From Akkermansiaceae bacterium (lineage in GTDB: Bacteria > Verrucomicrobiota > Verrucomicrobiia > Verrucomicrobiales > Akkermansiaceae), in the NCBI GenBank assembly GCA_015062055.1, contig SUVK01000020.1, forward strand, positions 1 to 42,070: 42,070 bases of DNA. The letters are read 5' to 3'. This document shows, in pieces, positions 25,050-33,932 of the stretch. The position numbers were made by a program, and so were the translations under genes. Below the pieces are notes generated by a model. The model was not told the DNA's origin. It did not search any database and was given only the letters and a program-made list of their open reading frames with translations. Numbering within the stretch: position 1 is the first letter of the stretch; each line of letters starts with the position of its first letter.

Positions 25050-27215
25050 ATGACAAAATCAATTATTCTTACTCTCTGTCTGGCAGCAACATTCGCAGGC
25101 CTCATATCCAACAGTTTTGCAGATAACATCAATGATACGGGTATTATAACAGAACAAGCTCAACAACAATTAATAGAAGCCGTCAAAAGCAATGATGTAA
25201 CTACCATTCAAACTCTGTTGAATGAGGGAGTCAATGTTAATTTCACAGATAAAGATGGGTGGACACCACTTGACTGGAGCGCCAAAAAAGCCCATATCGA
25301 CAGCATGAAACTACTCATTGCAGCAGGTGCAGACGTCAACAAAAAAACAAATCTCGGCACAACTCCTCTTCATCTGGCGGCAGCCAACAACTTCATAGAA
25401 GGCATCGAGCTATTACTCTCAGCAGGGGCCGATATAAATGCAGTCAATAAATATGGTCAAACTCCCGTGGAGGTCGCAAGAACAGGTAAATGTAAAAACA
25501 AGTTGAAAAAAGTTCATCAAAAAGAAACAGCCAAAAAAGAGCTGCAGGCACGTGGAATCAGCATTGAAACGTACGATGCAGCATTAATCAAAGCCGTTCA
25601 AACCGGCGATGCTGATTTATTACGTCTTTTGATTAATGCAGAAGTCAACGTCAACAAAGCAGATAATGATGGAGATACGCCACTGGGATGGGCTGCTATG
25701 AAAGGACATCTCGAATGTGTAAAACTTTTGCTTGCGGCTGAAGGCATCAATGTCGATTCTCTTAATAAACAGGGGATATCTGCTCTGCACTTTTCCATAT
25801 TAAATGGACACCGAGCATGCGCTATAGCTCTTATCGAAGCTCAGGCAGAGGTAAACACGCCGGATTCAGATGGAAAAACACCTCTGTTCATTGCATGTGA
25901 ACAAGATGATATCGAAATGGTAAAACTCTTACTCGCCGCGGGAGCGCTGGTACAACCACAAACACCCAATGGACGCAATTCTCTCGAAGCTGCGCAAAGC
26001 GATGTATGCACAAGATTGTTAAATGAGGTCGCACCAATACAGGAGACTCAATTGAGACTGGCAAAACAAAATATTACTCCCGACTCCTATGGTGCAAGCT
26101 TGATATCCGCAGCAAAAAATAACGATGTCCAGTTGCTCACAGACCTCATTTTAATGGGGGCTGACGTGAATAGTACCGATAAAGATGGGAAAACCGCCTT
26201 TTATTGGGCAATTATGAACTTTCAACCGGACATGCAATGCATTATGCTGTTACATAAAAATGGAGCGGACATCAACAAAGCAGACAACGAAGGCAAAACA
26301 CCGCTCCATTGGGCAGCCGAAAAAGCAAAGCTCCATCAAGTTCGCATACTTCTTGAGTCTTTTAATGCAAATGTCAATGCGAGAGACAACAACGGGAAGA
26401 GACCGTATAATGTAGCAGCGTCAATTCAATGTAAAGAATTGATTAAAACTCACGCAAAAAAATCAGCATGTAAAGCTCTCAAGGAAAAAGGAATCAAAGA
26501 ATCTCAATATTCAACATTATTACTGACTGCGGCAAAAAACAATGATGTAATATCAGCACAACTGCTGATTGATGCAGGAGCAAATGTAAATCATGTTACT
26601 CGAATAGTTGGACAATACGGTACATTTTACCACACACCTCTCTATATTGCGGCAATGGAAGGCCATAGTGAGATGGTAAAACTTTTACTCGATACTGAAG
26701 GTATAGATGTAAACTGGACAAGCGACACAAATAACGAAACAGCACTGCACTGGGCAGCAGCTGGTTCTGACAAAGGATGTGTAGAATGCCTTAAGCTTTT
26801 GATTGCGTTTGATGGCATTATTATAGACGCATTAGATAAAGATGGTCACACACCTCTGTACAGAGCCGCCAAAATGGGGTATGATGACCGAGTCAAACTT
26901 TTGTTGAATGCCCATGCCAACGTAAACGAAGGCGGGAAAGATAACTACCCTCCAATTTACGGTGCAATCGAAGGCAACTACCCTCAGACCTTGAGGATTT
27001 TGCTAGAAGCCGGAGCCAACGTAAACGGCAACGAAAAATGGACACCGCTACACAGTGCCATAGTAAGCCAAAGAAAAGAATGTGTGAAAATATTAATTGA
27101 GTTCGGCGCCGATATTAACAAAAAAAGCTACGGAAAAACACCGTTGGAACTAGCAAAGAGTTATCGGGACGCAGAAATTATCCGTCTTCTACAAAAAGCA
27201 GGAGCCAAAGAATAA
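25050..27215 (+). CDS. secreted ankyrin-repeat protein
   Basis: A 721-aa exported protein with signal peptide (MTKSIILTLCLAATFAGLISNSFA) followed by about 15-18 ankyrin repeats (pattern: DG-TPL-WAA-GH---VKLLL-AGADVN). Three super-modules of about 150 residues can be seen: each begins with a helix such as KKELQARGISIETYDAAL, LAKQNITPDSYGASL or CKALKEKGIKESQYSTL and contains three or so repeats. Ankyrin repeats bind other proteins; the target is unknown. The gene is distinctly more AT-rich than flanking folB and lpxB and sits in 23-bp direct repeats, so it may be an inserted cassette. It resembles 37578-39296 in repeat style but not in detail. Confidence 0.9.
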   Translation: MTKSIILTLCLAATFAGLISNSFADNINDTGIITEQAQQQLIEAVKSNDVTTIQTLLNEGVNVNFTDKDGWTPLDWSAKKAHIDSMKLLIAAGADVNKKTNLGTTPLHLAAANNFIEGIELLLSAGADINAVNKYGQTPVEVARTGKCKNKLKKVHQKETAKKELQARGISIETYDAALIKAVQTGDADLLRLLINAEVNVNKADNDGDTPLGWAAMKGHLECVKLLLAAEGINVDSLNKQGISALHFSILNGHRACAIALIEAQAEVNTPDSDGKTPLFIACEQDDIEMVKLLLAAGALVQPQTPNGRNSLEAAQSDVCTRLLNEVAPIQETQLRLAKQNITPDSYGASLISAAKNNDVQLLTDLILMGADVNSTDKDGKTAFYWAIMNFQPDMQCIMLLHKNGADINKADNEGKTPLHWAAEKAKLHQVRILLESFNANVNARDNNGKRPYNVAASIQCKELIKTHAKKSACKALKEKGIKESQYSTLLLTAAKNNDVISAQLLIDAGANVNHVTRIVGQYGTFYHTPLYIAAMEGHSEMVKLLLDTEGIDVNWTSDTNNETALHWAAAGSDKGCVECLKLLIAFDGIIIDALDKDGHTPLYRAAKMGYDDRVKLLLNAHANVNEGGKDNYPPIYGAIEGNYPQTLRILLEAGANVNGNEKWTPLHSAIVSQRKECVKILIEFGADINKKSYGKTPLELAKSYRDAEIIRLLQKAGAKE

Positions 27216-27283
27216 ACACAATAGCTTTTACAAAAAGCAGTTAGGCGGTCGTGGCATACCCAACGGCACAACTTATTATCATA

Positions 27284-27306
27284 ACCGCCGTACGCACGGT
27301 GGTAAG
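27284..27306 (+). repeat. direct repeat, right copy
   Basis: ACCGCCGTACGCACGGTGGT plus AAG, 22/23 identical to 24934-24956. It lies 68 nt after the ankyrin stop and would mark the right border of the ankyrin cassette. Confidence 0.85.
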
Positions 27307-27333
27307 ACGATAACGAAAGGTATTATCCTTAAA

Positions 27334-27369
27334 ACAAGCGAGGCTTGCACCAAGGCAAGCCTCACTTGT
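27334..27369 (-). terminator. hairpin terminator of lpxB
   Basis: 15-bp arms ACAAGCGAGGCTTGC (27334-27348) and GCAAGCCTCACTTGT (27355-27369) with one mismatch and loop ACCAAG. On the minus strand it is followed by TTTTAAGG, 30 nt beyond the lpxB stop. Confidence 0.7.
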
Positions 27370-27399
27370 AAACAATTAGTAATAAAGCACTTAAACACT

Positions 27400-28515
27400 T
27401 CACTCGAAGAGCGACAGCAGAGCCGCAGCAGCCTTACCGGCAGCGCCACCGTGGCCGAGGAGGTCCATAGACTCCTTCATACCGGCAAGCACCTGCTCGC
27501 GGGTCTCGGGGTTGAGCAATTTCTCGAGCTCGGTAATGCAGTTCTCCACATTGAAATCCCCCTGAATCAGCTCCTTGGTCACGGGTTTGTCGATAAGGAT
27601 GTTCACCATACCAATGTATTTAATGGTAAGGAGCATGCGGCCCAGCAGGTAGGTACCCCAAGATACCTTGTACACCAAGGCAAAGGGCAACTCATGCAAG
27701 GCTGCCTCAAGCGTGGCCGTGCCGGAGGTAACAAGCGCAGCCTCTGCACGATCCATCAAATCATGATAGCTGCCCAGCTGGATATTAACCGCCTCGGGCG
27801 CCACACCGGCATGGCGCACCATACGGCGCATACGCTCTGCCAACTTTTCAGAGCTGGCAGCCGTTTCAAATCGCCACTCGGGATGACGAGTTTGTAACTC
27901 TTTGACCACCTTCAGGAAGATGGGGAAATGCTTTTCAATCTCGCGGCTGCGGCTGCCGGGGAAAAGGCCGATAAGGCCCTTCTCCCGCACACCCACACGG
28001 CGAGTGGCAAGAATATCGTCCACCAGCGGGTGGCCTACAAACTCCGTGCGCAAACCGGCCTTTTCGAAGAGGGGTTTCTCAAAGGGGAAGGTACACATCA
28101 TGAGGTCGAGCACGCGAGCCAGCTTGGGTATACGGCCCTTGTGCCATGCCCACACCATAGGGGCAATAAACCAAGCTATCTTGGTCTTGGGGCAAAGCTT
28201 ATGCACGCGCTCGGCCAAGCGTTGGTTGAAGCCTGGGTAGTCAATCAACAGCAAGCAATCCGGCTGTTCCTCCACGATACGCTGCGTCATTTCCTTGAGG
28301 CGGCGAACAAAGAAGCGGGCATGTTTCAGCACCTCGACCACTCCGATAACGGCAGCTTGGTCTGCCCAATCTTCCACAGCGGGGGCAAGCGCATGCATGC
28401 GGTTACCGCCCAAACCTTCAAACTGAATATCGGGGCAACGGCTCATCAGCTCTTGCATTACAAGAGCGCCCTGTTTATCACCACTCTTCTCACCGGCAAT
28501 GACAAAGAATTTCAT
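27400..28515 (-). CDS. lpxB: lipid-A-disaccharide synthase
   Basis: A 371-aa GT-B glycosyltransferase that joins UDP-2,3-diacylglucosamine and lipid X to form lipid A disaccharide phosphate. Family motifs: VIAGEKSGDKQGALVM at the N-terminus, EGLGGNRM, VIGVVEVLK, LLIDYPGFNQRLAERV, FIAPMVWAWHKGRI, PFEKPLFEKAGL, FVGHPLVDDI, GLFPGSRSREIEKHFP, and the C-terminal donor region LVTSGTATLEAALHELPFAL. It works with LptB and KdsA in LPS assembly. It has its own promoter predicting a leaderless message, and is transcribed toward the ankyrin cassette. Confidence 0.97.
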   Translation of the reverse strand: MKFFVIAGEKSGDKQGALVMQELMSRCPDIQFEGLGGNRMHALAPAVEDWADQAAVIGVVEVLKHARFFVRRLKEMTQRIVEEQPDCLLLIDYPGFNQRLAERVHKLCPKTKIAWFIAPMVWAWHKGRIPKLARVLDLMMCTFPFEKPLFEKAGLRTEFVGHPLVDDILATRRVGVREKGLIGLFPGSRSREIEKHFPIFLKVVKELQTRHPEWRFETAASSEKLAERMRRMVRHAGVAPEAVNIQLGSYHDLMDRAEAALVTSGTATLEAALHELPFALVYKVSWGTYLLGRMLLTIKYIGMVNILIDKPVTKELIQGDFNVENCITELEKLLNPETREQVLAGMKESMDLLGHGGAAGKAAAALLSLFE

Positions 28516-28521
28516 GGCGTT

Positions 28522-28550
28522 ATTTTAACAGTTTGAACCCCACATGGCAA
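28522..28550 (-). promoter_or_regulatory. promoter placing transcription start at the lpxB ATG
   Basis: On the minus strand TTGCCA (28545-28550), a 17-nt spacer, TAAAAT (28522-28527) and 6 nt (AACGCC) before the ATG at 28515, a leaderless arrangement. Confidence 0.65.
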
Positions 28551-28643
28551 GCAATTTCGGGGTTTCCCGAAAAATTAGGGGGCGGCACTGCACCTGCAAT
28601 ACCGCCCGCTGATTTTATTTTCTGCTTTAAACAGACGATTTTA

Positions 28644-29771
28644 TCAATGTTCCTCGGTTTCCTCAACGGTGATAGGGTCTTTATCCAACGCATGCCACGC
28701 CCATGCAATATAGGCAATGACAAAGGGGATAATGAAGGAGACATAAGTCATCGTCTTAAGCGTGAAGAGGCCGGAGCTGCTGTTGGCAATGGTCAGCGAG
28801 CTCTGCAAATCTGCCACGGAGGGATAATAGGCCGTATGATTCCACCCGGCACAAAGCAACAAGGCCAACACCACCAACACACTACCGGGCCCGGCCAGCC
28901 AGAAAGAATACTTCCAGCCCATAATCCCCTTAACCATACCGCCCAGCACCATCAATACACCTACCAGCATCACGGCTGTTACGGCAGGCATGGCTTGCAT
29001 GTTATGCAGGTATTTATACGGCTCGAGATACACCTCGCCCTCCGCATTCACGGCAAAACCGGTGGAGCACAGAAGATACCCCAACCATGTAAGGAAGAAG
29101 AGTAAGAAAAAGCCACTTTCCATCACCAAACGCTTGCGGCACGCTGTGCGCAGGCTTTCATCTGCAATGTTGTCCGCAAAATACAAGCAAGCCAGCACTC
29201 GGGTGAGCAGCAATACGCTGATGCCCAGCATCAGGTTCTGAGGAACAAAAGCAGCCTCCAGCCCGTGCAAAGCATTGGTCCAGTACGAGATAACCGGCAT
29301 GCTCGGGTGGGCAATGGCAGCTTTGTTCACCACAAACTCAGCCCCGGTGAAAAATGTACCCACAGCGGTACCGATAAGAAGCGGGCCCAAGATACCGTTG
29401 AGCATCAGGAACACGCGGTAGGTCGTAGTACCCAATACATTTCGGCGTTTGAGCTGAAACTCATAAGATACCGCTTGCAGCACAAAGCAAAGCAATATCA
29501 GCACCCACACCCAATACGCACCGCCGAAACTGGTGCTGTAGAACAAGGGGAACGAGGCAAAGAAGGCACCACCGAATGTAACCAGCGTGGTGAAGGTAAG
29601 CTCCCACTTGCGCCCCGTTGCCAGCAGCAACATGCGACGGTGGTCTTCCGTTTTACCCAAGGTCCATACCAGCGACTGCCCGCCTTGCACGAACATGAGA
29701 AATACCAGCAATGCCCCCAGCAAGGCAACCAGGAACCACCAATAATGTTGAAGTGTTGAAATATCGTCCAT
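28644..29771 (-). CDS. cydB: cytochrome bd ubiquinol oxidase subunit II
   Basis: A 375-aa integral membrane protein with about nine hydrophobic segments. It begins YWWFLVALLGALLVFLMFVQ and GGQSLVW, has a long mid-loop and a C-terminal ALDKDPITVEETEEH tail. It forms the second subunit of cytochrome bd, a high-affinity terminal oxidase that consumes oxygen with quinol without pumping protons. It starts 2 nt after the cydA stop, so it is in the same operon (DUF4492-cydA-cydB). It is slightly divergent from proteobacterial CydB. Confidence 0.9.
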   Translation of the reverse strand: MDDISTLQHYWWFLVALLGALLVFLMFVQGGQSLVWTLGKTEDHRRMLLLATGRKWELTFTTLVTFGGAFFASFPLFYSTSFGGAYWVWVLILLCFVLQAVSYEFQLKRRNVLGTTTYRVFLMLNGILGPLLIGTAVGTFFTGAEFVVNKAAIAHPSMPVISYWTNALHGLEAAFVPQNLMLGISVLLLTRVLACLYFADNIADESLRTACRKRLVMESGFFLLFFLTWLGYLLCSTGFAVNAEGEVYLEPYKYLHNMQAMPAVTAVMLVGVLMVLGGMVKGIMGWKYSFWLAGPGSVLVVLALLLCAGWNHTAYYPSVADLQSSLTIANSSSGLFTLKTMTYVSFIIPFVIAYIAWAWHALDKDPITVEETEEH

Positions 29772-29773
29772 AA

Positions 29774-31321
29774 TTATGCAGCAGTTTTATCGGTTTCGGG
29801 GCCGGTGGCTATGGCTTTGCCCATAATTCCCAACTCTGCCACCAGCAACAGAGTGAAGAGTACCAAGAAGATGAAGAACGTGGTTTGCACCGCCCCGGTC
29901 TCCAGGCGAGATATGGCCGCAACATTGGGTAATAAGCCCTGTATGGCCCATGGCTGGCGGCCTACCTCGGCCACTATCCAACCGGCTTGGCTGGCCACCC
30001 ACGCCAAGGGTATGGTAAGCACCACGCCCCATTGCACCAGTCGCCACTTCTCTACCTTTTGGCTCAATACCAACAAACCGGCAAAAAGCACAATGAAATA
30101 CCCGCCCAGCATCACCATAATGCGGAAACTGTAGAAGGTAAGCGGCACCGGCGGAACTAAATCTGCCGGGGCTTTGAGGTACCCGTAGCCGAAGTAGGCG
30201 AAATTGTCGCGCAGTGTTTTAAGGGCGGCGGCTTTATTCTCTTCATCTTCTGCAGCGCGGTAGGCGGCCAGGGCCTCAATGGCTATGCGGCCACGCAATA
30301 TTTTTTCTTCGGCAGAAAGCGCCGTACTGCCATCGGGCATGGTATAGCCTCCCTCCAAAATATTACATATGCCGGGCACGTAACCATCGGCCTCGTGCGT
30401 GGCGAGGATGGAAAGCGCATAGGGCATCTCGATATTAAGCAACATTTTCTCCTCCTCGGTAGGGTTGGCCCAATCTACACCGGGGCGCAGCACGCCCGCA
30501 ACTACTAAGCCTTGGCTGTTACCACCCTCGTAAAGTCCCTCGGCAGCCGCCAGTTTCATGGGCTGTTGCTCTGCAATAATGCGCCCGCTATGGTGCCCGG
30601 TATATGCGGTAAGCAAAGCCGCGACCAAACCAAACCAGGCCGCCACCTTAATACAGGAATGGGCAAACTCTTGATGCCGCCCCCGCAGCAAATACCAGCA
30701 GCTGATACCCACCACAAACACCGCACCCAGTACCCACGATGAAAATACCGTGTGGCAGAACTTGACAACGGCGGCTCCGTTAAATGCCACAGCCGTAAAA
30801 TCAACCATTTCATTGCGCACGGTATCGGGGTTGAACTCCATCCCCACGGGGTGCTGCATCCATGCGTTGGCCACCAGAATCCACCATGCTGATATGGTTG
30901 CCCCTATAATTGTCAACCAGGTAGACGCCAAGTGGGCACGCTTGCTCACCTTGTTCCACCCAAAGTACATCACGGCAATGAAGGTACTCTCCATAAAGAA
31001 AGCCAAAATACCTTCTATGGCCAGAGGGGCGCCGAATATATCGCCCACAAACCAGCTGTAATTGCTCCAGTTGGTGCCGAACTCAAACTCCAAAATGATA
31101 CCCGTTGCCACGCCCATGGCAAAGTTGATACCAAAAAGCTTCATCCAGAATTTGGCCGTCTGTTTCCAAAACTCACGCCCCGTGCGTACGTAGAGCGTTT
31201 CCATGATGGCCATCACCACACCCAAGCCCAGCGTGAGCGGCACAAACAGCCAATGGTACATGGCTGTAAGCGCAAATTGTGCGCGAGACCAATCTACGAG
31301 AGATGTATCTATCGGTTCCAT
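29774..31321 (-). CDS. cydA: cytochrome bd ubiquinol oxidase subunit I
   Basis: A 515-aa heme subunit of cytochrome bd. Key regions: ALTAMYHWLFVPLTLGLG with the axial His, GINFAMGVATGI, FFMESTFIAVMYFGW, and KFCHTVFSSWVLGAVFV with the second His. The quinol loop starts GHHSGRIIAEQQPMKLAAAE with Lys and Glu, and is long (up to about residue 400). The GRQPW motif (VAEVGRQPWAIQGLLP) is present, with a Met ligand before it. The extended loop contains acidic/Ala-rich sequence. With rubrerythrin, it points to nano-aerobic oxygen scavenging by a gut anaerobe. Confidence 0.95.
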   Translation of the reverse strand: MEPIDTSLVDWSRAQFALTAMYHWLFVPLTLGLGVVMAIMETLYVRTGREFWKQTAKFWMKLFGINFAMGVATGIILEFEFGTNWSNYSWFVGDIFGAPLAIEGILAFFMESTFIAVMYFGWNKVSKRAHLASTWLTIIGATISAWWILVANAWMQHPVGMEFNPDTVRNEMVDFTAVAFNGAAVVKFCHTVFSSWVLGAVFVVGISCWYLLRGRHQEFAHSCIKVAAWFGLVAALLTAYTGHHSGRIIAEQQPMKLAAAEGLYEGGNSQGLVVAGVLRPGVDWANPTEEEKMLLNIEMPYALSILATHEADGYVPGICNILEGGYTMPDGSTALSAEEKILRGRIAIEALAAYRAAEDEENKAAALKTLRDNFAYFGYGYLKAPADLVPPVPLTFYSFRIMVMLGGYFIVLFAGLLVLSQKVEKWRLVQWGVVLTIPLAWVASQAGWIVAEVGRQPWAIQGLLPNVAAISRLETGAVQTTFFIFLVLFTLLLVAELGIMGKAIATGPETDKTAA

Positions 31322-31327
31322 AGTTTT

Positions 31328-31540
31328 TTATTGTTCTGTTGTTATGCGTTCTGTCAGCTCGGCAGATACTCGCTCCCCCTTCTCCTCCGCACTACCCTTA
31401 AGATAGGACGGAAAGAAAAATGCCTTCAATACCGCAAACATGATAAAAAGTTTGATCAGGATAATGCACCACAGAGTACGCCCCAGCGTCATGCTGCGAA
31501 ACCCCTCTATGTAAAATCGTGCTATCCGTCTCAAAATCAT
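31328..31540 (-). CDS. DUF4492 small membrane protein
   Basis: A 70-aa protein with a basic N-terminus (MILRRIARFYIEGFRSMTLG) and one membrane helix (LWCIILIKLFIMFAVLKAFFF), ending in a charged tail. Its pattern FYxxGFRxMTLGxTLWxIILIKLFIMFxVLKxFFF matches DUF4492, which in Bacteroidota also lies just before cydA. It is 6 nt upstream of cydA. A role in cytochrome bd assembly or stability is inferred from context. I start at ATG 31540, the leaderless position 6 nt behind a -10 box. A longer frame to 31609 would run through the promoter. Confidence 0.8.
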   Translation of the reverse strand: MILRRIARFYIEGFRSMTLGRTLWCIILIKLFIMFAVLKAFFFPSYLKGSAEEKGERVSAELTERITTEQ

Positions 31541-31546
31541 ACTGAA

Positions 31547-31574
31547 ATTATAGCCATTGTAATCGATAAGGCAA
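31547..31574 (-). promoter_or_regulatory. promoter for the DUF4492-cydAB operon
   Basis: On the minus strand TTGCCT (31569-31574), a 16-nt spacer and perfect TATAAT (31547-31552), then 6 nt to the ATG at 31540, a leaderless arrangement. Confidence 0.65.
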
Positions 31575-31614
31575 GCAGAAAAGTGATTTTTATATTTTTT
31601 TGTCTGCATCTACC

Positions 31615-31644
31615 TTGACGCATCGGTCGAGAATATGCTAGAGT
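31615..31644 (+). promoter_or_regulatory. promoter placing transcription start at the 31651 ATG
   Basis: TTGACG (31615-31620), an 18-nt spacer and TAGAGT (31639-31644), with 6 nt to the ATG. The -10 hexamer is the weakest of the six leaderless-type promoters. Confidence 0.5.
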
Positions 31645-31650
31645 TTTCGC

Positions 31651-33711
31651 ATGAGCAACAAAACGGTATTGACATTATGCGCCGGTCTGTGGGTTCAAAC
31701 AGCGGCTGCCACCGCCATACAACCGCCCACCTATGTATGCCAAAGGATAGTCGAAGATGTAGTCATAGACGGCAAGGCAGATGAACAAGCTTGGCAAAAG
31801 GCCCTCCCCCTCAGCCCGCTGAGAGATATTGAAGGCCCCGCCATCCCCAACCGCACCACTATCAAAATGCTCTGGGATGCTCAGTACCTGTACGTATACG
31901 CCGACATGCAGGAAGAAAACCTGTGGGCCACCCTCACCGAGCGTGATTCCGTCATCTACCGAGACCCCGATTTTGAGGTATTCATAGACCCCAACGGCGA
32001 TACAAAAAATTATGTAGAAATAGAGATTAACGCCCTCAACACAGTGTGGGATTTATTGCTCACCGAGCCCTACCGCAGTGGCAACCTCGCCCTGCACGAC
32101 TGGAATATCCCCGGTCTGAAACACGCCGTGAACCTGCGTGGCACCCTCAATAATCCCGCCGATACTGACCAAGGCTGGAGCGTGGAAATGGCCATCCCCT
32201 GGGCCAGCATTACCGGCCACTCCAACCACCCGCGCACAGTCGCAGCCCCAATGGCCGGCACGGTGATGCGTATGAACTTCTCCCGTGTCAACTGGCAGGT
32301 GCAGGCAGATGCCGCAGCCCCCTGCGGGTACAGCAAAATGACGGATACCCACGGGGCCCCGCTGCCCGAAACCAACCATGTGTGGGCCGCCACGGGAGAA
32401 ATCAACATCCACATGCCCGAAAAATGGGGCTATGTGCGCCTCAGCGATTCCCCGGCCGGTGTGTGGGAGACCATGCCCGTACCCCCGGCCCATGCCACAG
32501 AGCAGCTGCTCTTCGACTACTACGCCAAACAACTGGCATTCAAAAGCAAACACGGCAGTTACAACACCGTCATGCAGCCCGCAGCAGGCGTATCGGCCAC
32601 CATTCTTACGCCCGAATACTTTGCCGTAGAAGCCACTGTAGCCCGCACGGGCGAGAAAATAAGGCTAGACAGCAATGCCACCCTTACCCGCACGGCCCCC
32701 ACCCGTAATATCCCCGAAATCTATTTGTGGGTACACGGCAACAACCACCCCGGCGATACGGAGTTTTGGGGACGAGAGTTTGCCGATTATGCAGCGGCCG
32801 GGGTTAATGTTCTCATCATAGGTGGCACGGCAGAGCAAATAGCCGCCCTCACCCCGCTGGCAGCCAAACACGGCATGCAAGTTTATGCTTGGCTGTGGGC
32901 CGTTAACCGCCCCGGCGATGAAATTGCCCTACAACACCCGGATTGGTACGCCGTCAACCGCCACGGTAAATCTTGCCATGCTCCGCAAGATCGTCCCTTT
33001 GTAGAGTACTACCAATTCCTCTGCCCCAACTGTGAAGAGGCCCGAGCCCACCTGCTGGCAGAGGTAGATAAACTTGCTGCCCTGCCCGGTATCATCGGCA
33101 TTCAACTGGACTACATGCGCCTGCCCGATGTTGTACTGCCCCGCGGGCTGTGGGCAAACTACGGGCTCGATATGAGCACCGAGCTGCCCGAATACGACTA
33201 TTGCTACTGCCACCGTTGCCAAGAACTCTTCCGCCGGCAATACGGCCGTCCCATTTATCCCGACCCCACGGCAGATGAAGAGTGGCGAGAGTTCCGACTG
33301 CAAAGCGTTGCAAACTACGCTAATACCCTCACCGCGCGCATTCGCAGTCACAACCTCCGCTCTGCCTGTGCCGTATTCCCCACCCCGCAAATTGCCTCTC
33401 AACTCGTACGCCAAGACTGGAGCCGATTCCACATCGACCTCGCCCTTCCCATGGTCTACTACTCCTTCTACAACGAGACCCCGCAATGGTCCGCCGACTG
33501 CACCCGCCAAGCCACAACCCAAACCGGGGGGCGTATCTCACTGGCCCCGGGGCTGCACTTGCCCGACACCACGCCCGAGCAATTCCCCGCCGAGCTCTCC
33601 CGCCTGCACTCGGCAGCCCCCGCCGGTATCGGCATCTTTTGCGACGACCTCTTCACCCCGCCCCTTCAGCAGGCTTTGAGAACTTGGCTGAATACTCAAC
33701 TGCAGCAGTAA
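31651..33711 (+). CDS. secreted CBM9-like plus TIM-barrel glycosidase-like protein
   Basis: A 686-aa exported protein with signal peptide (MSNKTVLTLCAGLWVQTAAATA). Residues about 30-250 match a family 9-type carbohydrate-binding domain (VIDGKADEQAWQKALPL, TTIKMLWDAQYLYVYADMQE, FEVFIDPNGDTKNYVEIEI, GWSVEMAIPWASI). Residues about 365-680 form a glycoside-hydrolase-like barrel (GHL10-type): EFADYAAAGVNVLIIGGTA, MQVYAWLWAVNRPGD, HPDWYAVNRHGKS, GIQLDYMRLPDV, YDYCYCHRCQELFRRQYG, DLALPMVYYSFYNE. The Asp in QLDYMRL and the CxxC cluster are candidate active-site and structural features. It probably acts on host or dietary glycans outside the cytoplasm. No glycan-use genes surround it. Confidence 0.8.
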   Translation: MSNKTVLTLCAGLWVQTAAATAIQPPTYVCQRIVEDVVIDGKADEQAWQKALPLSPLRDIEGPAIPNRTTIKMLWDAQYLYVYADMQEENLWATLTERDSVIYRDPDFEVFIDPNGDTKNYVEIEINALNTVWDLLLTEPYRSGNLALHDWNIPGLKHAVNLRGTLNNPADTDQGWSVEMAIPWASITGHSNHPRTVAAPMAGTVMRMNFSRVNWQVQADAAAPCGYSKMTDTHGAPLPETNHVWAATGEINIHMPEKWGYVRLSDSPAGVWETMPVPPAHATEQLLFDYYAKQLAFKSKHGSYNTVMQPAAGVSATILTPEYFAVEATVARTGEKIRLDSNATLTRTAPTRNIPEIYLWVHGNNHPGDTEFWGREFADYAAAGVNVLIIGGTAEQIAALTPLAAKHGMQVYAWLWAVNRPGDEIALQHPDWYAVNRHGKSCHAPQDRPFVEYYQFLCPNCEEARAHLLAEVDKLAALPGIIGIQLDYMRLPDVVLPRGLWANYGLDMSTELPEYDYCYCHRCQELFRRQYGRPIYPDPTADEEWREFRLQSVANYANTLTARIRSHNLRSACAVFPTPQIASQLVRQDWSRFHIDLALPMVYYSFYNETPQWSADCTRQATTQTGGRISLAPGLHLPDTTPEQFPAELSRLHSAAPAGIGIFCDDLFTPPLQQALRTWLNTQLQQ

Positions 33712-33745
33712 GATTTGCCCCCGCTGACAACGGGGCGTAAGAGCC

Positions 33746-33778
33746 ACCACCCTCTCTTACCGGCAGGGTGGTTTACTC
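33746..33778 (+). terminator. weak terminator after the glycosidase-like gene
   Basis: ACCACCCT (33746-33753) pairs with AGGGTGGT (33765-33772), followed by TTACTCTATATTTTTC, a weak T-rich tail. Confidence 0.45.
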
Positions 33779-33932
33779 TATATTTTTCATGTAATATCAT
33801 ATAGAGTGAATCACTATATAACAATTTGAAAATTAGATTGAGATGTTGTGATATATCTGGCATTTTATGTAGCGAACGGGAGCCCAACTACCTTCCGTCT
33901 GAAAAAAAACATAAAACAGAACAAAACAGACC

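Noticed and set aside
27240..27246. Integron attC core (GTTAGGC) near the ankyrin cassette
   Set aside because: Only one core-like heptamer is seen, with no matching inverse core and no integron integrase; the match is short enough to be chance.
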